This document shows, piece after piece, positions 13,939 to 25,331 of a stretch of DNA of 64,000 nt. The position numbers and the translations under genes are program-made. The stretch covers positions 10,292,001 to 10,356,000 of the forward strand of contig JAKZAN010000004.1 of assembly GCA_023053545.1 (NCBI GenBank), given 5' to 3'. The DNA is from Lepidurus packardi (taxonomy: Eukaryota; Arthropoda; Branchiopoda; Notostraca; Triopsidae). The first letter of the stretch is position 1; every line of letters begins with the position of its first letter. Below the pieces are notes generated by a model. The model did no database searches. It was not told the DNA's origin and saw only the letters and a program-made list of their open reading frames with translations.

Positions 13939-14221
13939 CACGTGGGCAGGGCACGTGTTGAGGACAATGTGAGGCCCAGATAAAAGTCTACCAAGGCTAA
14001 GCCTGATAACACGAAGTGAAATAAAGGTATTACAGCGTGCGTACGTTAGTTTAGCATGAACACACACGTGGTATCTGTCGTAATTGTAAGCTGTCATCAG
14101 GATCCGTTAATTGACGTTTCCAATGTTCTCTGGCAGGGCCCTTTCTCGCTGTAAAAGAGACTGTCGTGCATGCAAAGTAATGGGAAGGGCCATCGCATCA
14201 TACTGAAATTTACAGCACGTG
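13939..14221. promoter_or_regulatory. Cluster of four CACGTG E-boxes upstream of MYC
   Basis: Perfect CACGTG hexamers lie at 13939-13944, 13952-13957, 14065-14070 and 14216-14221. The first two are 13 bp apart. CACGTG is the canonical site for Myc:Max and other bHLH-Zip factors. About 13 such sites are visible in the whole 64 kb, so four within 283 bp is strongly clustered. The cluster lies 2.15-2.43 kb upstream of the MYC start codon, which makes autoregulation or control by another bHLH-Zip factor a reasonable inference. Confidence 0.45.
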
Positions 14222-16373
14222 GTTCGATGCATAAATAAATAGACGGTTTATTGCTTCCCGGTATTTTTTTCTTTCTTTTTTTATTCTGGAATTTTCCCAG
14301 CAGTCTGCTTTTTAAAGATGAGTCACTTTCTTAGTACATAAACCGGCTACAAAACATTACCAGGAAATTCTCGATGAAATAACCCACATCGTTTTTCTTT
14401 CTGGTTCACTGCGCTGCGTTTTCGCCCACTCTTCCTGAGGTTAAGTGTTTTTTGGTTAGAGTAGTATATACACCTCTTGTATGTTTTGCTAGGAAGACCA
14501 GCACAACTCGCACATGATTTCCAAAGCTCCCCCTGGTCTCTATTTTGCCATGCAAATTGTTTGCACCTTCTTTTTATTTATGTATTATTATCTTTTCGAA
14601 AAAGGAGGCTGCTATGATTGCAAAACGAGTACAAGACGACGCGGAATTCTCGGGCTAGTTATCTATGACGGTAATTCCATTCTCACGTATGTTCACAGGT
14701 GGTATTGACCTCTTGGCTTGCCTCTTGGTCCAAGATAAATGACGACACCTGATTGCACGAACCAGAGCGACCACACCCATGGCCAAACTTGCTCCCGATC
14801 TGCCACGACCGGTGCAATGTTACTCTTGAACCACGCTGAACACGTTATGCAAACGAGGGTAAAAATCGTGTGGTTAATAGACCGCGTTTTTGCATTCATT
14901 TCCTTTTTTTCTTGTATTTTTTGGTGGGGGGGGGACCCTGATCGAGGATCGAGGATGTGTGTACAGTCCTCGTGTATAGCTTGAGACTGAGAGGCCGACT
15001 TAATCGGGAGTCCAGCACGTTCTCGCGGCATGGAAAGACAACCTTTAAAAAGAAATTCCCCGTCTTGCAGGCATACATGTTTTTATTCTGGTTAAAAGGG
15101 AAACAACCAGACAAGAATGCAGGGCCTACGCTACTACTAGCTGGCCGCCTCCAACACTCGCATCTTGGAAGCACTGATTGAGGATCTCTCGTCTTAACGC
15201 ACGCGAGTCACCTTGAACGCTTCTGGTTCATAAAAAAGCGCCTGGCTGACCGGCTGGGAGTGCATTGGGAACACGCTGGACACGTCGCACTGCATAGGAT
15301 GACCGCCCTTTGCTCCTCAATTTCATCCGCCATTCCCGGCTAAGGAAGTCTGCGAAAACTTTTGGCATGATGTTGAAATATGCACGGAGGCAATAGCCTC
15401 AACGCCTTTTCCTTTTTCTCAGAATCTCCCAGTATTGGCGCGTTGCTCAACAACACGCGAATCGCGGACTGGTTCCTTCTTTCACCTTAGTTAAAGGGAC
15501 TGAACTTTGGGCTTGGTAAGTGTATCGTTATATTGTCGTTAAGGTGAAATTGCCCGTGAGACTTGGTTCTTTAATTCTTGATGCCTCCCTTTCGGGGTCC
15601 ATCGCTTTTTCCTCCGCCTCCTCCCCCCCCCCCCCCCCCCCCCCCCTTTGCGTCTTGACCACCACCTTTTCCTCTCCGCAGAACAGGCGGGAGAAGTTGA
15701 TCAGGAGCGGAGCTCGGTGGCGCCTACGGCGAAAACATACGCATTTCTACGCCTGCCCCTGTTTGTGTGCCGCACTCCTCTCGAGTGTCTCCGTCAGTCT
15801 ACGCGGGCGTGCTTGCGATGCCGGCAGAACGACCTAACGACACTCTACTCAGTTAATTCACCTTGTCATCTCGGAATTTCTGGAAAGTTCACTCCGTAAA
15901 CGCATACCTTACATGATTTAACGTACTTCCCAAGACTAGTCTACGGAAACGTCAGAGTTTAAGGCGATTAATGCAAGGGACTGTTTAGGGATGTGTGCTG
16001 CTCCGCCGGCCAAGCCCCCCTTGCGTTGCATACTCTGCCCGGTTTCCTTCCCAGCCGGTCTCAGTCGGGTGGATCCGTTGGGTGTGCGACTGGTTCGAGT
16101 CATTCGTCGCAGTGAACTCATTTAGGCGGGAAGAGAAGCGCAGAAACTTGGACGATTTTTTTTTACAATTTTTTGTGCTTCAAAGCTGAAGTGTACAAGA
16201 AGCCACTCACGCATTTTCCCGAATTTGGCAGTGATATACGCCCCGACGTATCACCCCACACGGATTACTGTTTTGGTTTATTGTTGTTATTGAAACCCAT
16301 TTAGTGCACTTGAATACCGGCAGTGGCAGAAAACCTGCCCAATTGCTCTGGATTATTTAAATAGAACGAGGCT
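14222..16373 (+). promoter_or_regulatory. Presumptive MYC 5' region (promoter and 5' UTR not resolved)
   Basis: This 2.1 kb directly precedes the MYC start codon and becomes GC-richer from about 15.6 kb. It contains a 24-base C run at 15623-15646. No clear TATA plus initiator pair was identified. An in-frame TAG at 16362-16364 closes the MYC frame 9 bases before the chosen ATG. MYC genes commonly have a non-coding first exon, so transcription probably starts within this stretch, but the start site cannot be placed by reading. Confidence 0.4.
15516..16304 (+). other. Possible 5' UTR intron of MYC
   Basis: A consensus splice donor, CTTG followed by GTAAGTGT, lies at 15515/15516. A usable acceptor (T-rich tract ending CATTTAG) ends at 16304, 69 bases before the MYC ATG. 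A non-coding 5' exon spliced to the first coding exon fits the usual MYC gene plan. This rests on splice-site appearance only. Another acceptor, ending AAATAG at 16364, is possible. Confidence 0.25.
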
Positions 16374-17742
16374 ATGACGCCTACCAACATGGCCGTGTTC
16401 GATAGCGACCCTTGTTTTCTGAAAGACGATTCGGCGTATTCTTCCAGTCCCGGTTTGGCGACTGGATTGGGCGCAGGCTTAGGATTAACCACCTTGTTGT
16501 GCGACTGGAACAGAGTGCATTGCGACGACTTGTCGCTCCTTAGCAAAGACGAGAATCTATTTGACTCTATCTGGGACGGATGTTTTGATTTACCCACACC
16601 GCCCGTGTCGCCCTCGCATGAGCGCGAGAGCTCCTCGTCCCTGGACCACCTGGCCAACGACGAGCTCAACTTCGGCGAGCTCGACCTGGACTTGGCGGAC
16701 TTGCTCGGCTCCGACGACAACAGCGACCCATCCCAATTCTTCCCCGATATTTTATCCAGTGAAGCGGACGACGTCCCCAGTGTGGACGAGCTCCTCGCCT
16801 CGGCCGCCATCCTCTCAATGCCGGGGAGCCTCGCCTCTGCCCTGCCCCAGACCCCGGACTCTTCATTTTCGAACGTTTCTTTTTCGAACGTTTCTCCTTT
16901 GCCCGTATTGGACGCCTCGTCGACTCTCACCGAAAGCGACGATGTGTCGCCCGTCGCCTCATCCACAACCCATGTGACTGTCATTTCCACCCCCTTTGCC
17001 ACGTACCCCGCCTCGAAAAGTTCGCGCGAAGTCGGCGAGTTACGGCACGATTGCATGTGGTCGGGACTGTGCCCCAGTGAGGAGCATCGGCGCGAAAAAG
17101 AGGCCAAGCGAGTGGCAGCGACGGCCGAGAAGGTCGCCCTTCTCTCGGCCACGGATATTCAAAGTGCCACCAATTCCTTGGACGCCTCTCTCACCCCGTT
17201 GAGCAGTAAATCAGCGACCCATTCGGGCATGACTACTTGTTCGCGGTTCCACGCCTCGCGCCCCGAAACGCCTTCGTCCCTGTCCGAGTCCGAGTACGAT
17301 AACGACGATTCTGCGAGCCAAAATCTGGATCGGCGCTCCAAACAGCAACGTTCGCAACTGAGTTGTCGCCTCGGCGTGTCGTCGTCCTCCGAACTCGATC
17401 TGGACGATGAAGAAGATGAGGACGACGAGGAGGATGAAGAAGACGAAGATGAAGAAGAGGAGGAAGAGCATTGCGATTCCAACGCGCGGATCCGCATGAA
17501 ACTCGAATCCGAAGAAGATGAAGTGGACGGCAGCGAATGTGTGGGGGATGATTCCCAATTCTTGCACCCCGGCAGCGTGCAATTGGCACTACGGACACCC
17601 AACAAACATGTCACGACCCAACACAACACCGTGCTTCCCGATCACAGCTACTATTCCCATAGTGATCATTCATACCATAGCGTTAAACGACCCGGGAAAG
17701 TCACCACCGAGCATTTGGGCATTCAGACACCTTCCGATTCCG
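16374..17742 (+). CDS. Myc: MYC coding exon 1 (transactivation half)
   Basis: This exon encodes residues 1-456 and the first base of codon 457: Myc box 0-like, I and II regions, serine-rich stretches and the acidic tract. The donor is GATTCCG followed by GTATGT, phase 1. A 15-base in-frame tandem duplication gives FSNVSFSNVS near residue 165. Residues around 428-436 (DHSYYSHSD) resemble a DHSY-type motif upstream of the acidic junction in arthropod Myc proteins, from memory. Reading past the donor would add only low-complexity residues before a stop at 17822. Confidence 0.93.
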
Positions 17743-20700
17743 GTATGTCCCAGGGTTTTCCCCAGCATTCTACTCCCTTTATTTTTAAAACTATATTTTT
17801 CCCTTATTTTATTTTGAGTTGAATTTTAAAATCATTTTATTTCGTCCCTAAATTCAATTTTCATCGCTTTATTTTAATTAATTAAAATTTTAAATTAATT
17901 AATTAATTTTTAAATTAATTTTTCTTTCCCTTTCATTATATTTTATGTCTTTCTTTTCTTTTGAATGGAATGGAATCTGAAATAGGTTATTTCGTCATTA
18001 AATTCAGTTTTCGTCACTTGTTTTAGCGTTTAAATCAAACTTTTATAGTTAAATTGGTCTTAAGTTATTTGTTTGATGAATGGGTCAAATTCAAATAAAC
18101 CGTATTTTATATTTAAATTGATTTTTAAATATTGGGTTTTGATAGGTTGATTTGTGGATAGTTTTCTCCTATGTTGTTTACGGATTTCAGAAATAATTTA
18201 ATTTATTTCGCTTAAAGAGGTGGTTATTTTTGGCACAAAATCAAGTTTGGGGGGATTTTTTGGTATGATAAGAAAGTTTTGAATTTAGCTAGCGGGCTGA
18301 AGATGAGCCAGGTGTGGATTTGGCGGGTTCTTGGGCCCATTTTCTTTCAATGAAGAGGAGGCAAGCGTGATAGTAAGAGGGGAGTAGAGAGAGAGCGAGA
18401 AAAGTAAAATAAGAAGAGGGGGGTCTTCTAACTCGGTTCCATCTTGCAAAGAGAGACCGTTTGACCTTGGCGTTTTAAAATGCTGGCAAAACTTGTGTCG
18501 GGAGGTTTATTCTGTCTGAATCCTGAATCCTTTTACAAAACGACAAGACAGCACTAGGAAAGGAGTAAAGAGAAGCTTAGTGAAGGTATACAGGTACAAC
18601 TTGAAAACTAAAAAATAAATCATAAAAAGTTGGAAGTTTTGACCGGTTTTTTCCTGGGATTGCGATGGGGGAAGAGGGGGGGCTCGGATACTCAAAATCC
18701 TTTTACTATCGAACGTTTATTCGCCTGTTCCCCAACTGGAGAGAAGGAAAAAGACAAACCGGGCGAAGGAGTCTTTCAATGCCTTTGAAAAGTCCGTCAC
18801 GAGAGCGGAAAAGTTGAGTGTCCGACGTTTTTTGGCGTCGTGCCACGTGGGTTGCTGTCTCTCTCTTTTTCGGGGTTGGCCTTCACTTCGCGATTTTTGT
18901 ATTTTTATTCTATTGTATTTCCTTTTAGATTTATTTCCATTCCGAGGATGGGAAAAACTGGTATTTTCAATCTTGGAAAATCGTTGAAAGAGGAAGAAAG
19001 TTTTCGCAATTTCAGGAATTTCCCCCAAATTGGCCTCCAAACAGGTTTTTCTTTCCTTCAAGTCAATGATTGACTTTTTGCTGAGGGGGAAATATTTGTC
19101 AAGGTCAAAAGTAACTTTTCTGTCGCATTTTGGCGTAGAATAAAATTAAAAAGAGGGCGTTGCTGTCAAGGTTTGGGATTTTTTCAAATCCGATCCATTC
19201 GGACTTTGTGGAAACAATTTAAATTGGATCGGGATCGAGTTCATTGGCTCTTTTTCTTTTCTTTCTTCCGTTTGGGTATGAAAGATAAGCCATCTAACCT
19301 TGATGGAATGCAAAGGTCCTTGTCTTTCTTTCCCAGCTTCCCCAATTACCTTTCATTTAACACCCAGTTGCAAACCGAACATTTCAGTGTTGGGTTTACT
19401 ATAAGAATCGTCTCGGAGCGCAACATTTCATTGTTGGCTTACCATAGGGAGCGTCTGGGAGTTTCAATGTGGGTAAACGATTTAGCCCACATGCAGTCGT
19501 GCCTTAACTCGCGAACTTTTCGAGACGGGGTATGTGGCAATGAAAGAATGTGTCTATGAAAGAAGAAAATGGTCAAAATGTGCTGTTTTTTTTATGAATG
19601 GGATATAAAATAGCGTTTTAATTTTATTTATTTGGAGGTGACTCACTTGATGGGGTCGTGTAAGATGCTTTTTTGAGCGTGGGAACGCCCAAAACGTTAA
19701 AAGGCAAGGCGAAAGAAAAATATTGAGACTTTTTTTTTGTTTCTGTTGTGAGTCTATGGTTATTGTAATGGGCGTTAGGAGGAGACAGGATTTGTTTGGA
19801 AAAGAAGAAGCGGAGAAAAAGATAGAAAAACAACAGAGAGGGGGGTCTTGGTGTGTGAGAATCGATGGGAAAGACGGAAAAGACGGACCCTAATGTTACT
19901 ATGAAAGAACATGTGTGGGGAATCGATGTTTGGCGGGCTTTTGGGGTGTATTGTAGAGAGTAGAGACTAGGCGAAGCTTTCACTTCGGAGAAGGCAAAGA
20001 AGAAACTGGAAGAAAATGAAAGAAGAAGGAAAATAGAAGGGATTCCTCATAAAAGGAGGACGTGTGAATAGAATCGGGCATTCCAGGTTGCCTTTATGGT
20101 TGGAAGTAGTTCTGGCGGGATCCTGGGGGCATGTCTGGTGATTGTATTCACCTGCGTATGCAAATGAGGTGTAAACGGGAATAAAGCCAAGGGCATTTGG
20201 GGGGAAAAAGCAGGATCCATCACATCAGTTGTTGCCCCCCACCATACCGAAGGTCGACATGTGTGGAATGTTCCTGTGAAGGATTTGGGCTTAATTATGC
20301 AGGATCCTCGGCAGTTTTGGCAATTTGAAGGGATTTTTAGGGATTTCTTACTATCTATCTTGTTTTTTTGACTCTTGCGAATCTTTAGACTCTTTCGAAG
20401 GTTCTGGAATAAAGAGGTTTTCGGGGACAAAAACACCTTGAAGTTGAACTGATACGAAGGAACGTGTTGGAAGTGAAGTTGGTTAAAAGGAAACGATTGT
20501 TACTAGAAAGATATTAGTATGAATTAGTATTGATTCAAGAAAGGACGGGAAATGGGGGCTGGCCGCAGACAGTTTGCATCAAACCGCTGAATGCGGGTGA
20601 CTCATCCTTTCGCGCAAAAAATTACATACCAATATCACGCCTTCTAGATATTGGGTATTAGTACACAAGTTTCTAGTACAACGTTCACGTCGCCATTTGC

Positions 20701-20828
20701 AGTTTGGAGCTTTTTACCTTGACTTTAAACCCTAAAATGTAGCGTCGAAGGCTGTCGGCTTGGCATGAAGCCCACATAGCCAGACGTTAGTTCCTGTCAC
20801 GAGGCCAAATGGAAAGGCACAAAAAGGC

Positions 20829-20874
<46 letters not shown>

Positions 20875-22193
20875 TGTGAGGAAAGGGGAACGGCTCTTGA
20901 GAATCGCAAAGCGAGCTAGTGCATCGAACCACACGAGCTGAATTATTCTGTTGGTTTTGCGTTCATTTTTATTAAATTTTAAAGTATTGTGATGATTTAT
21001 TTATATTATTTGGATGATTTATTACATTACGTTAAAAATGAAGGACTTTTCGAGTCCAAAACGGCCGCATTGAACCGCAAAAGCTGAATTATTCTGTTTG
21101 TTTTTCATTTATTTACTTTTTTATTGGTTTTTTACCAACGTAGGCTTCCAACTATTGTTGGTTGTCTTTGAATGGCTTATTTTACTTTATTTACTATATT
21201 ATGCTCTGATTTAGTATAATTTATTGAATTTATTTTGGGAATTTTATTTTATTCATTTTATTTTATGGGAATTTAGGCGTTGGCTTGAAAAGCGTATTGC
21301 CGCCTTTGTTTAACCTGTTACATTTCTTTGTAATGTTCTGTTTTATTGAGTTTCTTGTATAATTATCTTATGTCTTTTGTTTCTGTCCTTCGCAGAGGAA
21401 GAAATTGACGTGGTGTCATTGGGGAAGCCTTCGCACGCCTATTTGACGGCGCGGCCACCTTTCGTGTTGCAACATCCGAAGAATGAAGCTGCGAAAGTGG
21501 CTCATAATCCGATCCTGGTGCGGAAAATGTTACCCGCTAATCCTTCGGCGTTGGTCCGCAAACAGTTGCAGTTGGCGGTGGCTTCGGCGGCGCATCAAAA
21601 GAAGTCGAACGTGAGCGGAATCACTACGAGTGCCACGGAATCGCGTTTCGTCAAAATGGGCGCGGGAGCCACGACGACCGTCGTGCGGAGAATCAACGGC
21701 GACAGCCACGAAGCCATGAGTAGTCACAGCACCACTGGGAGCAAGCGAGCATCCGAGAGCGCCACCTCTACCACCACTAATCATGCCCGAAGCGTGGGGC
21801 GACCGCCTAAACGCGCTCGCATGAGTACGCCGACGATGGTGAGCCTCGTCCCCGACCACATGTCCTCGAGTGAGCCTTCGTCACCGCGGAAAAAGCAAAG
21901 CAGTCGAGCCGGGAGCGACTCGGAAGACGGCGTGCCAGGCGAGAAGCGAAATATGCACAATTCCATGGAACGCCAACGAAGAGTCGACCTGAGGAACGCC
22001 TTTGATCATTTACGAGCTTTACTTCCCGATTTGTCATCGGACCGGGCGGCCAAGGTCGTCATCCTCAAGAAGGCGGCCGCCCATTGTCACAATTTGGCCG
22101 TCAACGAGCAGCGGTTACTCGCCGAAAAGGAGTCCCTCTTGAAGAAGCAAGAACAGTTGCGGAAGAAACTGGAACTCGTGCAAAGAAGACGTT

Positions 22194-22195
<2 letters not shown>
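16374..22195 (+). CDS. Myc: MYC proto-oncogene homologue (bHLH-Zip transcription factor), 722 aa, two coding exons
   Basis: The coding sequence is the join of 16374-17742 and 21396-22195. Myc dimerises with Max through bHLH-Zip and binds CACGTG E-boxes in the nucleus to drive growth genes. In order I see: a Myc box 0-like stretch (FDSDPCF, residues 9-15); Myc box I with DLPTPPVSP, whose T75 and S79 match the vertebrate T58/S62 phosphodegron; Myc box II (DCMWSGL, 226-232); an acidic run at 342-365; the EEEIDVVS motif at 457-464; a basic nuclear-localisation stretch GRPPKRAR (591-598); a basic region with H644, E648 and R652 spaced as the E-box contacts; the HLH; and zipper heptads L690, L697, L704, L711, V718. 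The length is near that of Drosophila Myc and well above vertebrate Myc. An in-frame stop lies just upstream. The ATG at 16389 (AACATGG) has a better Kozak context and would remove five residues. Confidence 0.95.
17743..21395 (+). other. MYC coding intron (3,653 bp, phase 1)
   Basis: The intron runs from GTATGT to a pyrimidine-rich TTCTGTCCTTCGCAG. It is AT-rich, especially at 17820-18250, where TTAATTAA strings recur. It holds a single CACGTG at 18844-18849 and a 41-base T run at 20831-20871. No open frame inside it shows recognisable protein similarity. Confidence 0.85.
20831..20871. repeat. Poly-T tract, 41 bases
   Basis: An uninterrupted run of 41 T sits inside the MYC intron. No flanking retroposon body or target-site duplication was evident. 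True length may be affected by sequencing error. Confidence 0.9.
21396..22195 (+). CDS. Myc: MYC coding exon 2 (EEEIDVVS, NLS, bHLH-Zip)
   Basis: This exon starts after CTTCGCAG. Its first two bases complete codon 457, giving SDS-EEEIDVVS across the junction. It encodes the linker, the nuclear-localisation stretch, the DNA-binding basic region (HNSMERQRR, 644-652), helix-loop-helix (VVILKKA, 677-683) and leucine zipper. It ends at TAA 22193-22195. This is the standard partition of MYC genes, with the DNA-binding half in the last exon. Confidence 0.95.
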
Positions 22196-22228
<33 letters not shown>

Positions 22229-23967
22229 GTTTGAAGTTTTGAAGTTCTGGATGTTCGTAGGAAATGAAAGTATAGAGCAAAAGTATACTAATGTAGACAT
22301 GATTGGGAGGATTTAGTTTGGGGGCTTTACCGTTACCGTTGTACATAAACATGTACAGTCACAACCAGCGTTACGTCATCCTCATTCCCTTTTCCAAGAA
22401 AAAAAAAAGAATAGACGCCATTTTGCATTTTTGGGGGGCGGGGGAGAAATGCGTTTGTACTTAAAACTTTTCTATAAATTCCACACCCAGAGCCTGGAAA
22501 ATAGTTATAAAAAAACTGGAGAGGCAGGAACAGAAAGTGTGGGGGGGGTTCACCCCTCCCGGCGCAAGGGGAATTGAAAGCTTTGCGCTTTTTATGTAGT
22601 TGCAAAAAGTTGTAGTTAGTTCATGTTGGCGAAACTGTGGATATGAGGTCGAGGATCGTTTCTTTCATCAGGGTCTGCGGAGAAATGACACTTTTCATAG
22701 AAAGTGACACTTACGAAAACAAAAAAAGTCGCGTCATTTCTCCGTTTGTCCTGCTAATGGTAACCAATAAGTGGCACTACGTGTGATTTGGAGCCTCGCT
22801 CCCTTGTTCTATATTTTTTCTTTGTAGGAACGTTCCTCTCGCACCTTTATGTTTTTTTTTTACGTTGGTACTAGTAAGCCAGATCATGCATGTTCACGTT
22901 TTGTTGGCATAGAGGGAAAAGAAACTATGTGCTATGGTGCCTTTGTATAGTTTGCTATTTTTTTTGGAAGTTTTGCGGAATTTTGTTGATTTGCCCAAGA
23001 GAGAACATATCATTTAGCGCTAGCAAAGAGATAAGAAACGGTGCACCCTTTATCATATAGACCTTACGCCCTTGTTTATTCTTTTGGTAATTCAGTTCAT
23101 TTCAATAATTTAGAGTGTGTTTATGGTTTTTCGAAGGGGTTGACAACCGCAAGTGGCTTTGTGGATAGTTTATATATCTATTTTTTTTTAAAACGCTTGC
23201 TAAGGGCAAAAAAAATTCAATCCATCGCCGTCAACGAATTCAAACAAATTAAAAAAAAAATTTCGAAATATTTATAAGAATATTTTTTTGATTTTTTTGG
23301 CATTTCTGCCCCTCCCTACTCCCCCCAATCAATTGATTTGCGGTTCCTATAAGTTGCGAGTGTTATGATTCCCTTTGGGTGTACTATTTTCCTTTTTTCA
23401 ATTTTTGAACCATTTGTTGGTCCCTTGTTGTTGGCCTGTTTGTGATTCAGACAAGTCCAACCAAGTCTGCAGTTTCAGTTCGACTCCTTGATCAGTTTAC
23501 GTAACCTTAACGAAGAGGTGTTCACTATACCGGGAAAAGCAAGTTCAATGCAGTTTTTACGACATGTAACTCTGATGTAGCTCTGACTAATTAACTCAAC
23601 CATCCGTTTTCGCCATTTTTTTTTTTACAATCAACACCATCCATATGTTATAAGCATCCTCGAAATTGAATCACTACTGTATCTCAGGTAGTACCTTTAC
23701 GTAGTTAACGAAGACAAAAATTTTCTTACTGTTCTGAATCAGTTTTTGGGTCTCTTTCCTCTCCGGCTCGAGAGAGATAAGAGCACCAGCGAGAGAAAGA
23801 GACAAAGAAGATAAACCAAATCCCAACCAATGTCCCAAGTCCCCGAACTTGTAAAACTTAATGCGTTTTGTTTGGGTAACACAACAAAGATGCTTACAGA
23901 TATTAATTCAACACAATTAAGTTTCCCTGTTCAGATTTTGAATTTGTAGACCGTTTTTTGCCAAAAA

Positions 23968-23973
23968 AATAAA
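23968..23973 (+). terminator. Candidate MYC polyadenylation signal AATAAA
   Basis: The first canonical AATAAA I found after the MYC stop codon, followed within about 30 bases by a T-rich stretch. A second AATAAA at 24388-24393 is an alternative. Confidence 0.35.
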
Positions 23974-24221
23974 CAAGTTAAAGACAGAAAAAGCGTCTAT
24001 TTTATTTTTTATTTATGGTTTATTTAGTATTTTTTTGCGCAAGGTTTTCGCAAAACCAACACGTTCTCCAGATTTAGTGACAAACGGGTGTAATGTATCC
24101 CGCTGTGAAACATGACAATAGTGTGTCAGTTTTCGAACAATTTTATTTTCAGCTACTAGCGAAAGTGCCTGTCGTATGTAAGTTTTCTAACAATGATTTT
24201 TTTTTTCAGGTAATGGAGTGA

Positions 24222-24373
24222 ACTACCAATTTTGAACTCGAATGACAGACGTTTGTCACTCTTTTTCCGGAGAACGTTTGCAACAATGCGACACAGGAGT
24301 GTTACTTTGACTTCCAGGTTTGTAACCGGAGAACCTGTTGCGCAAAACAATAACAAACATCAGTGCCATCTGT
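24222..24373 (+). repeat. Dispersed ~150-bp repeat, copy 1
   Basis: This segment contains CTACCAATTTTGAACTCG, CTTTTTCCGGAGAACG, GTAACCGGAGAACCT and CAGTGCCATCT in that order. The same strings occur in the same order as reverse complement at 60440-60605, in TRIT1 intron 6. It is a short interspersed element with no coding capacity, either MITE-like or SINE-like. Identity between the copies is moderate, so they are old. Confidence 0.7.
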
Positions 24374-25173
24374 GACTGTTTCGCATCAATAAACGAAAGT
24401 ATCCAGGAGCCGTGAGCTTCTTATTTTTGTTTTATTTTGTTTCATTTTACTTTTATTATTAAAAAGCATTTACCGTGTCGGCCATATAAGATACTGGTTA
24501 TAGCATGTCGTGAAGCTTTTTTGGTGTGTTTTTCTTAGGAAGCCTTGTAGGTCATGAAAATGATGTGGGGTGATGTGGGTTACGTTCCGCTTCAGATTAT
24601 ACACAAGTTGTAAAAGGGGCAAGAAAGAAGTCTGGCACTGCTGCAGTTCCGGCCGGAAAACGCGTGGGAAGTTTTTTCGCCACTTGAAATCCTAAACTCA
24701 AGGTTGGATTTGTTTTCTTTTTTGTGTGTATATGTTTTTTTCTTAGTTCAGCTGACGTCCTGGATATCCTACTGCGCTGTAATTTTGCAAATTGGACAAG
24801 AGAATAGAAGTAAAAGTAAAAAAGACTTGACTTGTATTATTATCACCCGTCATGCCGCCGCGATGTAATGGCGTGGGTGGAAGCGCGAAATCGGTTGGAC
24901 AACTTCCCGCCAGCAATTTGGAACTTTTTTGGTGTGTTACCCACTCCTGAAGAACAATTGAGTGGAAAAATGGGTTACGTGGACCAAGACAGCTCCCCCG
25001 GGTTACTTTGAAAATGTTAGAAAGACAACTGGGTATTTATGTCCAGAAACGAAAAGCTAAAGACAACCGGCTTCAGTAGACAATTGCTACCAATTAACTA
25101 CATCTTGAGATGGACACTTGCAGTCCGCCTTATTCCAAGAACCCAGTTTTTGAAAAAACTAACAAATCGCAGT

Positions 25174-25224
25174 AGCCGTTCACGAGTTTATTGGCATGAA
25201 CTTTCAACTCAGACGTTACGAAGG
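25174..25224 (+). repeat. Fragment of the 326-bp repeat family
   Basis: TAGCCGTTCACGAGTTTATTGGCATGAACTTT-like sequence matches the conserved core of the tandem array at 49.4-50.3 kb (GCCGTTCGCGAGTTATTGGC). The match is short and diverged. It abuts the fold-back family fragment that follows. Confidence 0.55.
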
Positions 25225-25228
25225 CCAC

Positions 25229-25331
25229 GCGACACAAGGACTGCGAAGCCCGACTTAAGGACTACAAACCCCGACATAAGGACTAGGTTAGGTTGGAGTA
25301 GGTTAGGTTAGAAGTAGGTTAGGTTTGGACT
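25229..25331 (+). repeat. Half-element of the fold-back minisatellite family with TTAGG-type core
   Basis: GCGACACAAGGACTGCG, CCCGACTTAAGGACTAC and CCCCGACATAAGGACTAG are followed by several TAGGTTAGGTT motifs. The same order of motifs forms the left arms of the elements at 39.1, 43.7 and 47.1 kb. The right arm (GTCGTCCTTGTGTC) is missing here. Confidence 0.65.

Larger units (their letters stand above)
22196..24400 (+). other. Presumptive MYC 3' UTR and downstream region
   Basis: A 32-base T run (22196-22227) begins immediately after the MYC stop codon. Candidate polyadenylation signals AATAAA occur at 23968-23973 and 24388-24393. The first is followed by T-rich DNA, as expected of a cleavage site, implying a 3' UTR of roughly 1.8 kb. 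ATTTA motifs are present but common in such AT-rich DNA. The transcript end is inferred. Confidence 0.4.

Noticed and set aside
16301..17152. 283-aa open frame on the minus strand opposite MYC
   Set aside because: It is the antisense shadow of the GC-rich first MYC exon; the plus strand has clear Myc boxes and the antisense translation has no recognisable domain.
17159..17629. 156-aa minus frame with a poly-serine run, and overlapping frames on the same strand
   Set aside because: The serine run is the antisense of the Myc acidic tract (GAA/GAT codons); no independent evidence of a gene.
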